This document shows positions 11,201-23,182 of a stretch of 64,000 nt of DNA, one piece after another. The DNA comes from Filobasidium wieringae (taxonomy: Eukaryota > Basidiomycota > Tremellomycetes > Filobasidiales > Filobasidiaceae). A program made the position numbers and the translations under genes. Location: contig BCIV01000012.1 in NCBI GenBank assembly GCA_001600055.1, positions 248,474 through 312,473 of the forward strand, in the 5' to 3' direction. The notes beneath the pieces are model-generated. The model had not been told where the DNA came from. It made no database searches and saw nothing but the letters and a program-made list of their open reading frames with translations. How positions within the stretch are numbered: position 1 is the first letter of the stretch; each line of letters starts with the position of its first letter.

Positions 11201-13216
11201 ATAGAAGTGACCATCCTTGGAGAGAACTTCCACCCAGGCATGGTCTGCCTTTTCGGCAATTTCCCCGCTGTTACTGTTCAGTCGTACGGGCCCACTACAT
11301 TGGTATGCTTGCTGCCTGCAAGTCCTAGTCCTGGTCCAGTACAAGTGCAAGTCATTGGCGAAGACGGACAACCAATTCCCTTGCAGCCCGGACAGCAGCC
11401 TGCCATCTTCACCTATAACGACACAACAGATAGAAAACTGTAAGTACCTTATTTTCCTGTGTAGGATGATCACTAGCTGATTCCATCCCATTACAGAATG
11501 GAGATGGCTTTGACTGCTGTTGGTCTCCGTGTGACTGGACAGGTAGTCGGCGCGGTAGAAATAGCCCGGCGGATTATGGGTGGCCCTCAAGCAGGCAACG
11601 CCCAGTATCAAGCGAACGGATTTGGAGCCAATGGTCATGGGAATGGGGCCGTCAACGGTAGTCAGGCATCTGATGGCATTTCGGTGGAAGAGCAAAAGCT
11701 TGCAGATGAACTTGCCAGTGCAATTTACTCATCGACGAGCAAAGATATACAAGGTGCTGTCATCAAGTTCCTCAGCGCTTTCTTACCCACAGAATCGCGA
11801 GCGAGGATCATCTCGCGCCGCCAACGCCCTGGTCAGACTGCTTTGAACCACGTTTCTGCCGAAGGACAGACGTTGCTTCATTTGGCTTCTCTTCTAGGAT
11901 TCGCAGACCTCGTTCATCTCTTGATCAGAGCTGATGCTACTATCGATATTCACGATCGGAATGGATACACAGCCTTCGTCTTCGCTGCAATGGCTGGACA
12001 TGTTACGGTTGCTAGATTACTTCTGGCTGCAGGAGCAAGGGAAGCGTCATGTACTTTCAGTAACCAAACTGCTGCTACTTTGGCTATCCGGGCAGGAAAT
12101 CACTCGGCATATGCTGCTATCCATTCCCGATCGAGGCGTATGCACGAACAGGTGGCTCCCCTTGGTCACAGGAGAAGTTCAATGGCAAGTGAATCGTCGG
12201 TCGACGCTGACAACCCAAGTTCAGCTACGGATAATGATTCGGTCGATGAAGATATATGGGCAATCTCGCCTAACCGAATCACGACCGCAGCGGACATCCT
12301 CGCCGTTCGGAGGCCACCTACTCCACGCAGTCCGCAACTCTTGCCCAGGTCTAAATACGATGTTAGGACAGAGACAGATGCAGGTAATACTACTCCACGT
12401 GCTTCTGCTGGGCCGTTGCCCCAGTTGGGTCAGGCTACTACTGCGGCACCTGATGGTGACCAGCCTCCGCCTTACATGGCTGTAGACGGAACCAATTGGC
12501 TGCAACGGACGTTATCTCATCTACCGCAGTCTCGTGGTATGCCTCCTGCCCCTCACATCAAGGACTTTATCCCTCCCGCTCTTTGGGAGAAACTCCCTTC
12601 TGCGCAAGTATTCATTCCTCAGATGCCTCAGATGCCTACAGCAGAACACCAATGGGGAGCTCAAGCTTGGTTGGCAATGCCTATGAGTGCATTCATGAAT
12701 GTCCTCTCTGCTCCTCGAATCGGTGCCGAGCAGGCTGTTCCTGAAAGCAGTAGCACGACCGCGGTGTCTGCTCAACCTCAGAAACAGCAAAGTGCAGTAG
12801 ATGAAATTGGAAAGAAACAGGCTGTCGAGGTGGCCCAGGCCGTTGCTAAAGTTCAAGCTCCCGCTGTTACTACAGCGACGCCCAAGAGAAGAGAAGCGAG
12901 ATCTAGACGAACCAAGGAGCCTAGTTCCACGAGGCGACATGAGCTATCCTCGAGCACGGCTATCAAGAGGAGTCCCCTTGCAGTACAAGAACCACCCCCT
13001 GCTAAAGGTAAGTACCTGATTGAGATTTCTCGCTACACGCATGTCACTAACTTTACTGGTTCCGACTCGTCAGTTGACAAGATGTTGTTCTTGTTCTGGC
13101 TTCCCGTATTAGCCATCGCATTCGTCTACACTTTAGTAACGACTCTACCATCTACTCTTGGTCGAGCACTACTCGGTCCGGTCCTAGGTCCTCTTACCAA
13201 GCTCTTGAAGTTGTAA
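8208..13216 (+). CDS. MGA2: Mga2/Spt23-like ER-membrane transcription factor
   Basis: Five exons (8208-9250, 9316-9990, 10060-11439, 11497-13007, 13074-13216) give 1583 aa. Domain order matches the Mga2/Spt23 family. A conserved basic Cys/His-containing N-terminal domain spans about residues 348-600. An IPT/TIG immunoglobulin-like fold lies at about 936-1028 (CINRLVPAEGPTHGG...). Ankyrin repeats lie at about 1154-1237 (GQTLLHLASLLGFADLV). A single C-terminal transmembrane helix lies at about 1539-1562. In yeast such proteins sit in the ER membrane, are released by ubiquitin-dependent processing, and switch on the fatty-acid desaturase gene in response to membrane packing or low oxygen. That role here is inferred. 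The last exon encodes essentially only the membrane anchor, and the intron before it (13008-13073) is 66 nt and stop-free in frame. Confidence 0.88.
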
Positions 13217-13839
13217 TACACGATGAAGCAGGTATATCCAGATGATATAGGAGTGATATCCGCCTCTCCGATTTAGGGAGTCTGAATGCCCCCTGAACGG
13301 CAACAGCCCCATGTGCTAACTAAGAGCCCCGTTGTCCGCATGAAATCTCGATGAGTCCCTTAGGCTAGAGGATGTGAATCTTTGTAGCTGTACTACAGAA
13401 GCTTAGATGTGGTAGTAAGGGCACCGATGTGACTCAGCGGATCAGCGTGATGCGGCGACGACATTTGCGTTGATGCGCCAAAGCCGGAGTCACTTTACAA
13501 AGGGTCTAAGCGAGCGGTGCAATACTATCGCTGCTACACCACAGCACTGCTATCAATCTTGGTACACCCTCTTCATTCCCCACTGACATGGACTCTTAGA
13601 TTGAGTATGGTATGCCTTCTTGCCCCTGGATAATCAGGGATACCATCAGTATCATCCCTTGCGTCTCGTCATGTCCTCATAAAGGGGGATCAACACTGGT
13701 ACCCTTTCAACCTTAATTTACTCAGCAAAACGACCATAGTGCACGATACTATAATAGTTTCACTTAGAACATCTACGTACCCACCACACCTCTCCGGCAG
13801 CTCAGTGGTTTTCACGGCCATCTGGCATACTTGATCAAC
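13217..13839. other. Intergenic region before the RhoGAP gene
   Basis: 623 bp between two rightward genes. It holds the 3' end of the Mga2-like gene and the promoter of the RhoGAP gene. Nothing else was recognised. Confidence 0.5.
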
Positions 13840-16540
13840 ATGCTCAATGCAAAACGTGAGGCTGTACCCGTCTCTACATCGGTCTCAGACGAAGTAGTTA
13901 TCATATCCAAAGAAATCGAGCAAGCTGGAAACGAGACTGCGGACAGCTTCGAGGTTCTGGATGATTCTGATGTAGCTGAAGCTGGAGTCTATGGCTTGGG
14001 ACTAGGCATACCTCGTATCCAGACGCATTCCGTTAGCAGCGCAATCAATAAAGATGATCATAACGCCGGGGCGAATTTACAGGTCAAGGCTATCGCTCGG
14101 AGCAGGTCACCTTCGCCCAGCAACTCTCCCAGTCCCTCTTTCCGATCTCTGAATGTCCCTCCGTCCGAAGGCCGAGCCTCCCCGAATCTCCCTAAACCCC
14201 GTTCTCCGTCCTCTTCACCACAACTCAGTCATTCACGAAAGTCATCATTGTCTCAAGCTATCGCTGGTGCATTTATATCGAGGGAGAAGAGTCCAGGACT
14301 AGATAAGGACAGGGACAGGCTGAACAAGAAGGTCTCTGACAAGCAACCTCATCTTCCACCACCAGTTGCGTCTAAACCAAGCTGGCTCAAACGGACAGCT
14401 TCTGCAGGCAAGGTGATGATCACAGGTGTTAGTAGTTCCAGAGACCCTTCTCCTACTGCATCTCCACTCGGCCCAGGACCTCCGCCTCTCCCGTCTCGTG
14501 AAAGAATCAGCTCTATCTCCAAGTCTGAGAGAAGTAAAAAGGCGGAGTCGATGATCGCACCTAGTCTGCCAAGACGGCATTCCCCTTCCGCATCAATCTC
14601 CATAGCAAGCACTGCGCAGAGGAACGGTCCGCGTGATTTGTTGCCTCTGGCAAGTGGGGGTAATGAAGACAAGCCGAAGAAAGGTGTTCCACGAGCAGGG
14701 AAATTGACGACTGCTGCCAGCTTCGAGGAAAAGATGTTACCACCTCCAGCCCGTGCATCAGTAATATTGCCCTCGGTCAATACCGAATCGGTTCGGGGTC
14801 ATCACTCCCTCGATGTTCCACGCACTCTAGCTTCTATAGGGACGAATGGGCCAACTGTAGTGAAACCTGTTGCAGCCGGTCTTCGAAGCGGGCTTGGAGT
14901 CGTGAATAGACGTATTGGAGCTTGGTCCCAAGAGACGGGTGCGGGGAGTAACGCAAAGACCTATTTGCAAGCGGGAGGAGGAGCGATTGGATCTGTCGTC
15001 TCTTCTGGATGGTCTGCATTTCGTGGGAACGGGAAAAATTACACTCCCCCAGCTTCTACCTCCTCGGGATTGAGCTCTGCCAGTTCTAAGAACGCCTCGA
15101 ATGCGTACTTCCCTTCTGCAAGCGGTAGCGGAGCGTTAGGAATTAATGGGATGGACGGGCCGAACATATTGCCAGGGTTGATCAAGAGAACGTCAACCAA
15201 TCTAGCGATAAAAGGAATGGTATTTGGGCGTGATCTAGCTGAGGTCGCTCAGGATTGGCCTATATCGGAGAATCAGAAATTCCCGATAGATGCCACCAAG
15301 ACTAGGAAACCTCGAGAAAGAAGTCTACCGTCGGTGGCCGTGCGTTGTGTGGATCATTGTAAGTGGTGATCTCTCTTATTATTCGGAGACGTTAGCTAAA
15401 TCCAACTTGAAATCTCAGTATGCATATGGGCACCGCAAGAGGAGGGTATCTTCCGTGTATCAGGAAGAAGCAGTCATATTGCGTTATTGCGGAAACACTT
15501 TGATTCTGGTAAGCTGCACGAGCAAAATGACTATGACATAGAGAATTGACATCTGTCCGCGCTATCAGGTGCCGACGTCGATTTAGAGCCGTCTGATCCA
15601 GGCGATATCGATCCTCATTCAGTTGCAAGTCTGTATAAATCTTTCCTGCGAGAACGTGAGTCCAAGCACATAGGGCGGCGCCCGATCTCAACTGACCATC
15701 TGCCCTATATTGCAGTTCCAACGCCAATTTTAACAGGAATATCAGGCGAATTTGATGACTTTATGAAAACGTTCAATGGTTCTAGCGCCCAAGACCAAGA
15801 ATACCTTGCAGCGATTGGCGATGCGATGTCAGGTCAGGCGAACCTGCTTAATTTGGGCAAGCGGGATAAGGACGCAGCCGCAGCTCAGGCAGCGAAGCGG
15901 CAGTCGCTTTTGGATGAGATGCGGATCCAAATGATGAGGCTCTTGCGCAAACTGCCAGATGAGAATTGGTGGCTTTTATCGGATCTATGTAAGTCATGGC
16001 TCTGCCTGCTCCATTGTTGCCCCAGTAATTGACATCCTCCTTTTTATGGAAACAGCCCGGCTCTTGTCCCTGACTGATGAGCACCGAGCCATCAATAAAA
16101 TGACAATGCAGAACCTCCTTATGGTGTTCTGTCCTTCCCTCAATCTATCACCTCCCTTCATGCGCTATCTGGTAGAGAACCGGTCAGCTCTCTTCCGAGA
16201 TGCCGATGCTCCTGTATCCACTCCACGAAGCAGCATAATACTCAACTCGCCAATTGTGCCAGTAGTCGTCATCCCTCCCTCTCCTGCTCCGCTAGGCCCA
16301 TCAAAGGCGGACAACATCACACAAACTCGGCCGATACCTCAAGATCCTTCCACCGTACCGCCACAAAATCGTTCCAAGATTAATATACCCGAAGCATTCA
16401 CGAATGAGATCGAGCAAGCAGGCTCGATGAACAAGAAGTTTTCAACACCCATAGCAGACAAGTTTGCCCGGACCGGGCCTGTCGAGATCACCCTCAGGGA
16501 CACGCCTTCCCGCAACGCCTCTCCTGATCCATCATCATGA
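13840..16540 (+). CDS. RhoGAP-domain protein
   Basis: A predicted GTPase-activating protein for Rho/Cdc42-type GTPases. Five exons (13840-15358, 15419-15508, 15569-15655, 15716-15988, 16056-16540) join in frame to 817 aa. The first ~470 residues are Ser/Pro/Lys-rich and disordered. The RhoGAP domain covers about 490-735. Its arginine finger is visible as Arg519 in EEGIFRVSG, followed by the SLYKSFLRELPTPILT helix and the later MTMQNLLMVFCPSL block, both typical of the fold. The tail is low in complexity. No PH, BAR or SH3 domain is seen, so the subfamily is open. The ATG at 13840 is chosen as first in frame. Interaction targets and membrane recruitment cannot be read from the sequence. Confidence 0.87.
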
Positions 16541-16839
16541 TTTCTCTCAATTTGTATCACGGACTCTGTAACTTCGTACATTAGATGATACGAACAGTCG
16601 CCAACCTTGAATATGGAGTGAAAGAGCTCTTGAGTAATTAGGCTCTTGAGGAAAGCGCGCGGAGCCGTAAGCGCATCCGCGTCATGCAAGCCAGCATTAC
16701 GATGATGATAATGATGGATATGGCGATATTGATCAGGACCTCCGGCAGACCTGCTCGAGCCTCTCACGCAACAACTCAGAGTATCGCTTAGAGGTACTAC
16801 TATTGACAAAGAAACCCCTAGCTGAAACCAACATACAAG

Positions 16840-18055
16840 ATGTCTCGAACTGGAGCTTTAGATGATGGGGAGATGGCTGCCGAGATGAACAAGATGGTCA
16901 GTCTTTCGAGTAATCAAGCTACAACGATCATCCAAGCTGACCTTCATGTGGCATATGTCAAAAACTCCTGCTGCTTTGCTTGTGTTCTGCTAACACGATA
17001 TCTCTGCTCTTGACTGCTCTTCAAACTTCCCTTTGACCGGCCTCAATCGTTATCCTTACCGAAATATCCATTATATCTACATCTTATCCGCAATCCACTT
17101 GATCAAACCAGGTAGCATTCATCTCACAGGAGGCTAAGGAGAAGGCCAGAGAGATTCAGGTCAAAGCAGATGAGGAGTTCGCCATCGAGAAGGTACGTCA
17201 CACAAGCAATTCTCTCGGCATTGAGTCGTATCGAGATGCTGAACCTTTTGCTGCGATAGGCTAAGATCGTACGTCAGGAGACTGCCTCGATTGATGCTCA
17301 ATTCGAGAAGAAGAGGAAGCAGGCGGAGGTGGGATGGAAGATGTAAGTAGCTCTGGCATTCTAGCGCTACAAGGTCATTAATCAATCAGGTTCTCACGCT
17401 CCAACCAGTGCCAATTCGACCGCCCTCAACCAGTCTCGTCTTCAAGTTCTTAGAACTCGAGAAGAGATGTTGCAGAGCATCTTTGAGGACGCTACCAAGA
17501 AGACTAAAGAATTGAAGCAGGATGAGGGGAAATACACTGAAATGTTGGAGGGATTGATCTTGGAAGTGCGTACTTTGCTCGTGCTCATAACCAGGTTGAA
17601 TCATACCTCCTTGTTGAACTTAACAGGTACTCCTCATGCTTATGAGCTCTGAGATCACTATCGAACACCAGAAGTCCGCCGAAAGCTTCATCAGCAAGGC
17701 AGGTGATGCCGCGCTCAAGAAGTACAACGAAATATCTGGACGAGAGAGCAAGATTACATACGAGGCTGAGATACCTGATGAAGCCGCTGGAGGTGTTGTT
17801 GGAAGCATAATGAAGGGGCAAATCAAGGTTGACAACACTTTGGATGAGAGGTTGAAGATTCTAGAAGAGCAGGTAGGTCGAGGCGCGAGTTGCATATCTC
17901 CATCTAAATCTGATCGATTCGGGTATCCAGATGCTGCCAGAGATCAGGACGGATCTCTTCGGAAAGAACCCCAACAGGAAGTTCTATAACGTGAGTATTG
18001 CGTTCGTTGCAGCTGTATCGTTCGAGTTCCTGACCGACCGGCAACTGAGCAGTGA
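16840..18055 (+). CDS. VMA4: V-type proton ATPase subunit E
   Basis: A peripheral-stalk subunit of the V1 sector, linking catalytic and membrane parts of the vacuolar proton pump. Exons 16840-16896, 17112-17192, 17260-17342, 17409-17565, 17627-17872, 17931-17990 and 18053-18055 give 228 aa, the usual length for the family. The long charged N-terminal helix (SQEAKEKAREIQVKADEEF) and the compact C-terminal domain ending GKNPNRKFYN are characteristic. The last intron ends directly before the TGA, so the final coding exon is only the stop codon. Reading through the intron would instead append a hydrophobic tail of 50 residues. Intron 1, at 215 nt, is long for this window and may have a regulatory role (inference). 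Confidence 0.92.
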
Positions 18056-18483
18056 TCGACAAGCCATTGTTATATACCACCAGATCGTAGATGTTTCAAC
18101 TGTTATTGTATGCGTGGTTGCGAATGCTATGCCTTTTCCCTAGATATCTTGCTTGAGACCAGGGCCCGGTAACAGCAGAGCGTATACGTGGAGTCTCTGC
18201 TCTGGTTTGTTGTTTGTTGATCGATCATCTCGCTCGCTTCAAAGCAGAAATGAGCAGACGAGAGAAAGATGACCTACCTAATCCGTTGAAACGCAGCTAT
18301 CAGCCATTCACCAGCATATCACCATATTCGACACCATCACATAGCTACCGCCAGCTCTAGGAACTCAGAGATAGAAGACCGAGTCACACGCACTCACCTC
18401 AAAGCCCGGTAACATCGATTCGAACGCATTTAAAACTAGAAACACCCTCCTTTACACTATCAGTTTTTAAGAGCAATTACAAT
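18056..18483. other. Intergenic region before the Spo12-like gene
   Basis: 428 bp, probably the VMA4 3' UTR and the promoter of the next gene. No RNA gene or repeat was recognised. Confidence 0.5.
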
Positions 18484-19152
18484 ATGCAGTCTAACAACTC
18501 TTCCAACGCTTCTAGTAGGTATTCAGCCACGGAGTACAGTTCCAGTCTTTACCGTGCTTAATCGTTTGCCTTCTTTTGCATCCTCAGCTCAAGCTAACAA
18601 GCAGACTCCTCTTGCGGAGACCAACAGCAACGGTCAAGCTCCAGCCAAGCTGGAGATGAATGGCAAGCCTATGCCCACTTACTTGCAGAAGAAGGGCCTT
18701 TTGGGCCGAGGAGGAGGTGCTGCTGGCAGGGGTCAAGGGTGAGTCTTAATAAGCTTCTATAAAGGAGAGGAAGTCTGGAAGGCTTGCTTGGAAGACACCC
18801 TTGTACCGTTTACAACGTTCCGGTTGGCCTCACCCAACATGTCTTCTGGTACATTCCATGATTGTCGAGCCGTCTGCTGATTCGTTACTCTTGTTTCGGC
18901 ATGTGGTATCTGACAGTAAACCTTTCGCTTCGCCGACCGATAACCTCATGTCGCCCGTGACTGCCAAGTTAACCAGCTCCAAGCAAAGGCACTTCGCGAA
19001 GTAAGCCTTCTTCTCTGTCCATATGGGAGACATTCGAAGCTGACTGAGCTTGTCTCGATAGAGGAAAGCCTACTACTTTATTCCCTTCTGCTCTTGGCGG
19101 AAAGCCCGCCACTGCCGAGGGTAGCAAGGAGAACGATTCTCCCTTTGCATGA
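18484..19152 (+). CDS. Small Spo12-family-like cell-cycle protein
   Basis: Four exons (18484-18514, 18588-18738, 18917-19000, 19062-19152) join to 118 aa, and the gene is easy to miss because no exon is long. The protein is basic, low in complexity and lacks a membrane segment. Residues about 70-93 contain SPVTAKLTSSKQRHFAKG followed by KPTTLF, which matches my recollection of the Spo12 family signature (Ser-Pro, then Lys-Leu, then a KxxHFxKxKP-type core). Spo12 proteins work in early anaphase release of Cdc14 and mitotic exit in yeast. A second short motif, PTYLQKKGLLGRGGG, lies just upstream. Family assignment rests on this one motif, so function is tentative. The SPG1 gene elsewhere in the window acts in the same process. 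Confidence 0.65.
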
Positions 19153-19398
19153 GGTATGTTCCAGACTCCGATTATCAAGTTCTTACTAGATCTAAACAGG
19201 ACTTCTTTGCATGTCAGTGGTCCCTTCGCTCAAGTCTTCCCGAGTGTTGCATTCCTGCCAGCCATCTGTTGTCACATTATAGCTATAATTCATTTCATTC
19301 CGCCGCAAGGTCTTTCGCCAAATGCCGTCATCTCGTTCTCTTGTTTCATTTTCATTTACTACAACCGCAACCAAGTTGCTTGATCATTATCATAAAAT

Positions 19399-20836
19399 CT
19401 ACTCAATCTTGTAGACGAGCTTGGTCGCAGAGACCTTTCCGTCCATCATCTCCTTGAATCCGGACAAAACGTCATCAAGACTACCCCTGTCGGTGATGGG
19501 GTTAGGCTTGATCCCGTATTTGGTGACAAAGTCAGGGACCTGCTTGAGGAGGTTCTGGTAGAACTCCTTGTGCTGGGGGATTGCGGGAAGGTCAAATCCG
19601 GGCAAGAAGGTGAATCCCCTACCCATAAGGGAGTAGGCCAAAGTCATTTCGGTCTCCGCTCCAATCTCCTTTGCGAGCTTCTGAGCCTCCTCGGTGACTT
19701 GAAGCAAGGCGTTGAGCTTCTTCTTCTCATCGGTGGACTTGTCAGAGAATCCTCGGAGGGAGATGAGGAAGGAATCCTTCTCGGAGATGGTGTCCAATCC
19801 CAAAGTCAAAGTGTTGTTAGTGATACGCTTGATCTCGGCGGAAGCGTGCTCAGCGTCCTTGTACTATTTGAGCAAAACGGGAGCGGGTGTGAGATGTGGT
19901 TCAGAAGCAATGAGATCGGTTTGATGCACTCACGTCGACGACCTCGTCGGCTCCGTAGGACTTTACCAAGTCAAAGTTCTTAGGACTGGCAGTCGCTACG
20001 ACCTTGAATCCAGCAAGCTTGGCCAGCTGAACAGCGAAAAGACCCACAGAGGTGGATCCTCCGTAAACGAGGTACTGTGGTGTCGAGCGAGATGTCAGGA
20101 CCAGGATGAGGCGGACAGAGAAAGGAGAATCCAGACTTACCCATTTCTCACCAGAGATCTTCTGAGGGGGAAGAGCGACTCCTTGGTGGTTGTAGAGAAT
20201 CTATCCAGGGCCATACATTCAGTATTTGTAAACTCAAGCCGTGACATCCTTTCCTACTCACCTGCGCAGCAGTAACGAACCCAACTCCGTAGACAGGAGC
20301 CTCCCTCAATCCGACATTTCCAGTCTCTGGGACGGCCCAGACCAAATCACTCTGTACCCTCAAGTACTGAGCGAAAGAACCCTTGTCCTCAAACTTTCCT
20401 CCGTGAACCATTCCGGCGACTTTGTCACCGACTTTGAGGGAAGAGTTCTTGATTCCTGATCCGAGCTTGACGACTACTCCGGAGAAATCACAACCGATGG
20501 TGGCGTTGGGAACGGCAATACCAGGAACGACGGTGTGTTTCCAGTCTATGATCGAGACGAGGGTGGATCCGGATAAGTTGAGTGTCCTGTTCTAGATTGC
20601 TGATGCTCCACGACACTCACCGGTAGGGTTCTGGGAAACGTAAGCGGTCTTGACGAGAACATCGTTCTCCTCCAGAGTAGGAACGGAGATTTCTCGAAGA
20701 GAAGACTTCTTGGCCTATGTGATCGAGAGGCGAAAGAAGTTTAGGAAACGTCTTGAACAAGAGACGTAAGGCTTGCGATACTCACGTCAGAGTCTTCGAC
20801 GAGAGCTCGCATGGTCTTGGGGATTTCAGTAGACAT
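19399..20836 (-). CDS. Zinc-independent medium-chain reductase (quinone/enoyl reductase-like)
   Basis: A predicted NAD(P)H-dependent oxidoreductase of the MDR superfamily. Six exons (20836-20786, 20714-20621, 20545-20262, 20200-20141, 20074-19934, 19863-19399) give 364 aa. The N-terminal GroES-like half contains IGCDFSGVVVKLG and GDKVAGMVHGG. The cofactor half contains the Rossmann motif YGGSTSVGLFAVQLAKLAG. The structural cysteine cluster of alcohol dehydrogenases is absent, which points to the quinone- or trans-enoyl-reductase branch often annotated in fungi as zinc-binding dehydrogenase. Substrate is unknown. It starts back-to-back with another MDR gene at 21636. A TATA-like box lies 100 bp upstream of the start. 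Confidence 0.85.
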
Positions 20837-21635
20837 GTTTGATGCTTTTATTAGGGTGTTTTGGTGCTTGGTATATGATTATATGGTGGTCTGAGTGATG
20901 GGTTTAGTGGAAGAGAGAATGTGTGTTTTTGAACGTTATATAGGTGGAATGAGCGAGGATCGAGGGAAATTATCCTTCCAAACGTGCCGAGCTCTCTAGC
21001 AAATGCTGCCCAGCCTGATCTTAGTAATCACTTAGAAATCATTACGTCACCTAGAATAGTCATGACTTTTTGGAAACAGGATCGACCGTTCACTTCGATG
21101 TAGGAATTCGGTTCAGGGGTAACACGTAGGACATGACCACACACTGATCAGCAGATGTGGGCTGCTATGTAGTATTCGATGAGATGTCGGATCAACCAGC
21201 TTTGAGCCTTGGAAAGATGGAAAGATGCATGAGATTCCGTCGATCGAATCGCCAGACGTAAATACAAACACGCAGATGACTGTCGCAAGCAGCCAGGCAA
21301 ACAAGCATATCAAATGCAGCTGGACCCTTGTAGCCAGCCTAGGAGCGAGAGGTCGAGTCCAGTCAATACTGTTTGCCTGCTACAGCTGCTACCAATATGC
21401 ATCACCACCGATGTTGTGAGCTCGAAAACCTTGAGCGCGAAGTGGAGGTATAGATGCCGGGGAATCAATACTTCCGGTTACATCCGGCTAAACGGAGTAC
21501 AGCGTACCAGAGCAGCGCACTTGTCAGTTGTCAGCCCATGTCAACCATCTCGTCGTTGTCAGTCTCAAGCAACAAGTCTTCCGCTTGACTCCTATCGAAT
21601 AACCCCTGACACGAAAAGGCTCGAAAAAAAAAAAA
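20837..21635. promoter_or_regulatory. Shared divergent promoter region of two dehydrogenase genes
   Basis: About 800 bp separate the two head-to-head MDR genes, enough for joint control of both. A minus-strand TATATAA at 20936-20942 serves the leftward gene. The rightward gene starts directly after a run of A residues (about 21624-21636). Shared regulation is inference. Confidence 0.4.
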
Positions 21636-23182
21636 ATGAAGGCAGTCGTTTACCGTTCAAAAGAGACGGTCGAAGTGGTTGAGAAGGACATCCCCGAACC
21701 TGGTCCAGGTGAAGTGGTCGTAAAGATCACTTCCAGTGGATTATGGTGAGCGGCTCCATATCTTTTTGATTACCCTGTGTAGAGGACTGATAGATTTCAT
21801 GTCCATGATGTAGTGGAAGTGATTTGCACAACTACCGGGCTGAGGCAGTGAGTCGCACGTCTACATTGATAATTAACGAGAGCAGCGAGCTGAATGATTC
21901 GCCCGAATATATAGTCTACGTACACCCGGACTGGGTTCACTATGGTATTTCCAAGCCTCATTGAATAATTTCCGGCTGGAAATCCTGATCGTGCGTATCA
22001 CATCATAGGGGCACGAGTTCACCGGACACATCCACTCTATCGGACCTCCTTCCCCCGATCCCTCCGCCTCTGACCTTCAATTCCAAGTCGGCCAACGTGT
22101 AGTATCCCCCTTCACGACTTCCTGTGGCTCATGTTGGTTCTGCCAACGAAACCTCACAGGTAGGTGTATCAAGGGTAGTCTCATTGGATGTGAGAAACTC
22201 GAAGGCGCACAAGCGGAATACGTTCGTGTCCCATTGGCCGGGACGACGCTGTTCGAAGCTCCCGAGGGAATGCCGGATGGGCATTTGATTCTGATGGCTG
22301 GTCAGTCTGGATTCCTAATTGATCGAAAGAGGATGATCTAATCTGATCCAAGGATTTTCGGGCGGTGGTAGATATCTTCCCTACCGGATTCTTTGTCACG
22401 AAAACCGGGCACGAGATGTTGGGTGAGGCAGAGAGGAAAGACGCCACGGCTCTCGTCATTGGTTGTGGACCTGTCGGGCTTTGTGTGAGTGTCTGAGTAT
22501 CCTTTCGTGGGCGGGATGAGCGAGCTGAAGTTACGCTCCGCTTTCGGTGAATAGGCCATCATGGCAGCGAAAGATAAATTCAAGAAGGTTTTTGCTATTG
22601 ATCCTGTAGCAGAGAGGTTGGGTACGTCCGGATTATCTCTCGCTGGAGATCGCTGACTAGAAACTGACGCTGCTTCGCCTATAGAGATGGCCGAGAAGTA
22701 TGGTGCCATCCCTCTCAGGGGAGACACGGATGCCTACATCTCCAAGCTGAAAGACCAAACCGACCAAGGCCCCGATGTAGTCCTCGAGGTAGTAGGAAAC
22801 TCTGCCGCTCACTCCCTGGCCATCCAACTCGTGCGAATCGGAGGAATCGTGGCTTCATGTGGAGTCCATTCCTCTGCTCTGACCGTCAATGGAGACACGG
22901 CTTATAACAAGAATCTCAAGTTTGGATTCGGGAGATGTCACGTCAGAGGCGTCTTCCCCCAGGCGTTGGATCTCTTGAAGAAGATTGGGAAGGAGAAGCC
23001 AGAGTTGTTGGACGAGTTTGTACAGAAGAAAGTCGGGATCGACGAGGCTCCCGAGGTGAGTCTCTGAAACAAAGATGGTATTCGAACGAGTAGCTGATGA
23101 TACACTCGTTCCCTTTGATCAGTACTACAAGCTGTTCAACGAACGTAAGATCGGAAAGGTGGTCTTTGATATGACCCTGTGA
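21636..23182 (+). CDS. Zinc-dependent medium-chain alcohol/polyol dehydrogenase
   Basis: Eight exons (21636-21745, 21814-21847, 21915-21944, 22009-22300, 22372-22484, 22555-22621, 22685-23055, 23123-23182) join in frame to 358 aa. Catalytic zinc ligands are Cys37 (in GLCGSDLHNY, across intron 1), His60 and Glu61 (GHEFTG). The structural zinc site has the four-cysteine lobe around SCGSCWFCQRNLTGRC. The NAD(P)-binding motif reads VIGCGPVGLCA. This is the classical ADH/sorbitol-dehydrogenase layout; the exact alcohol substrate cannot be told. Exons 2 and 3 are tiny (34 and 30 nt), so automatic gene finders may mis-splice here. It lies back-to-back with the zinc-independent MDR gene, suggesting but not proving a joint role in carbonyl detoxification or alcohol use. 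Confidence 0.88.
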
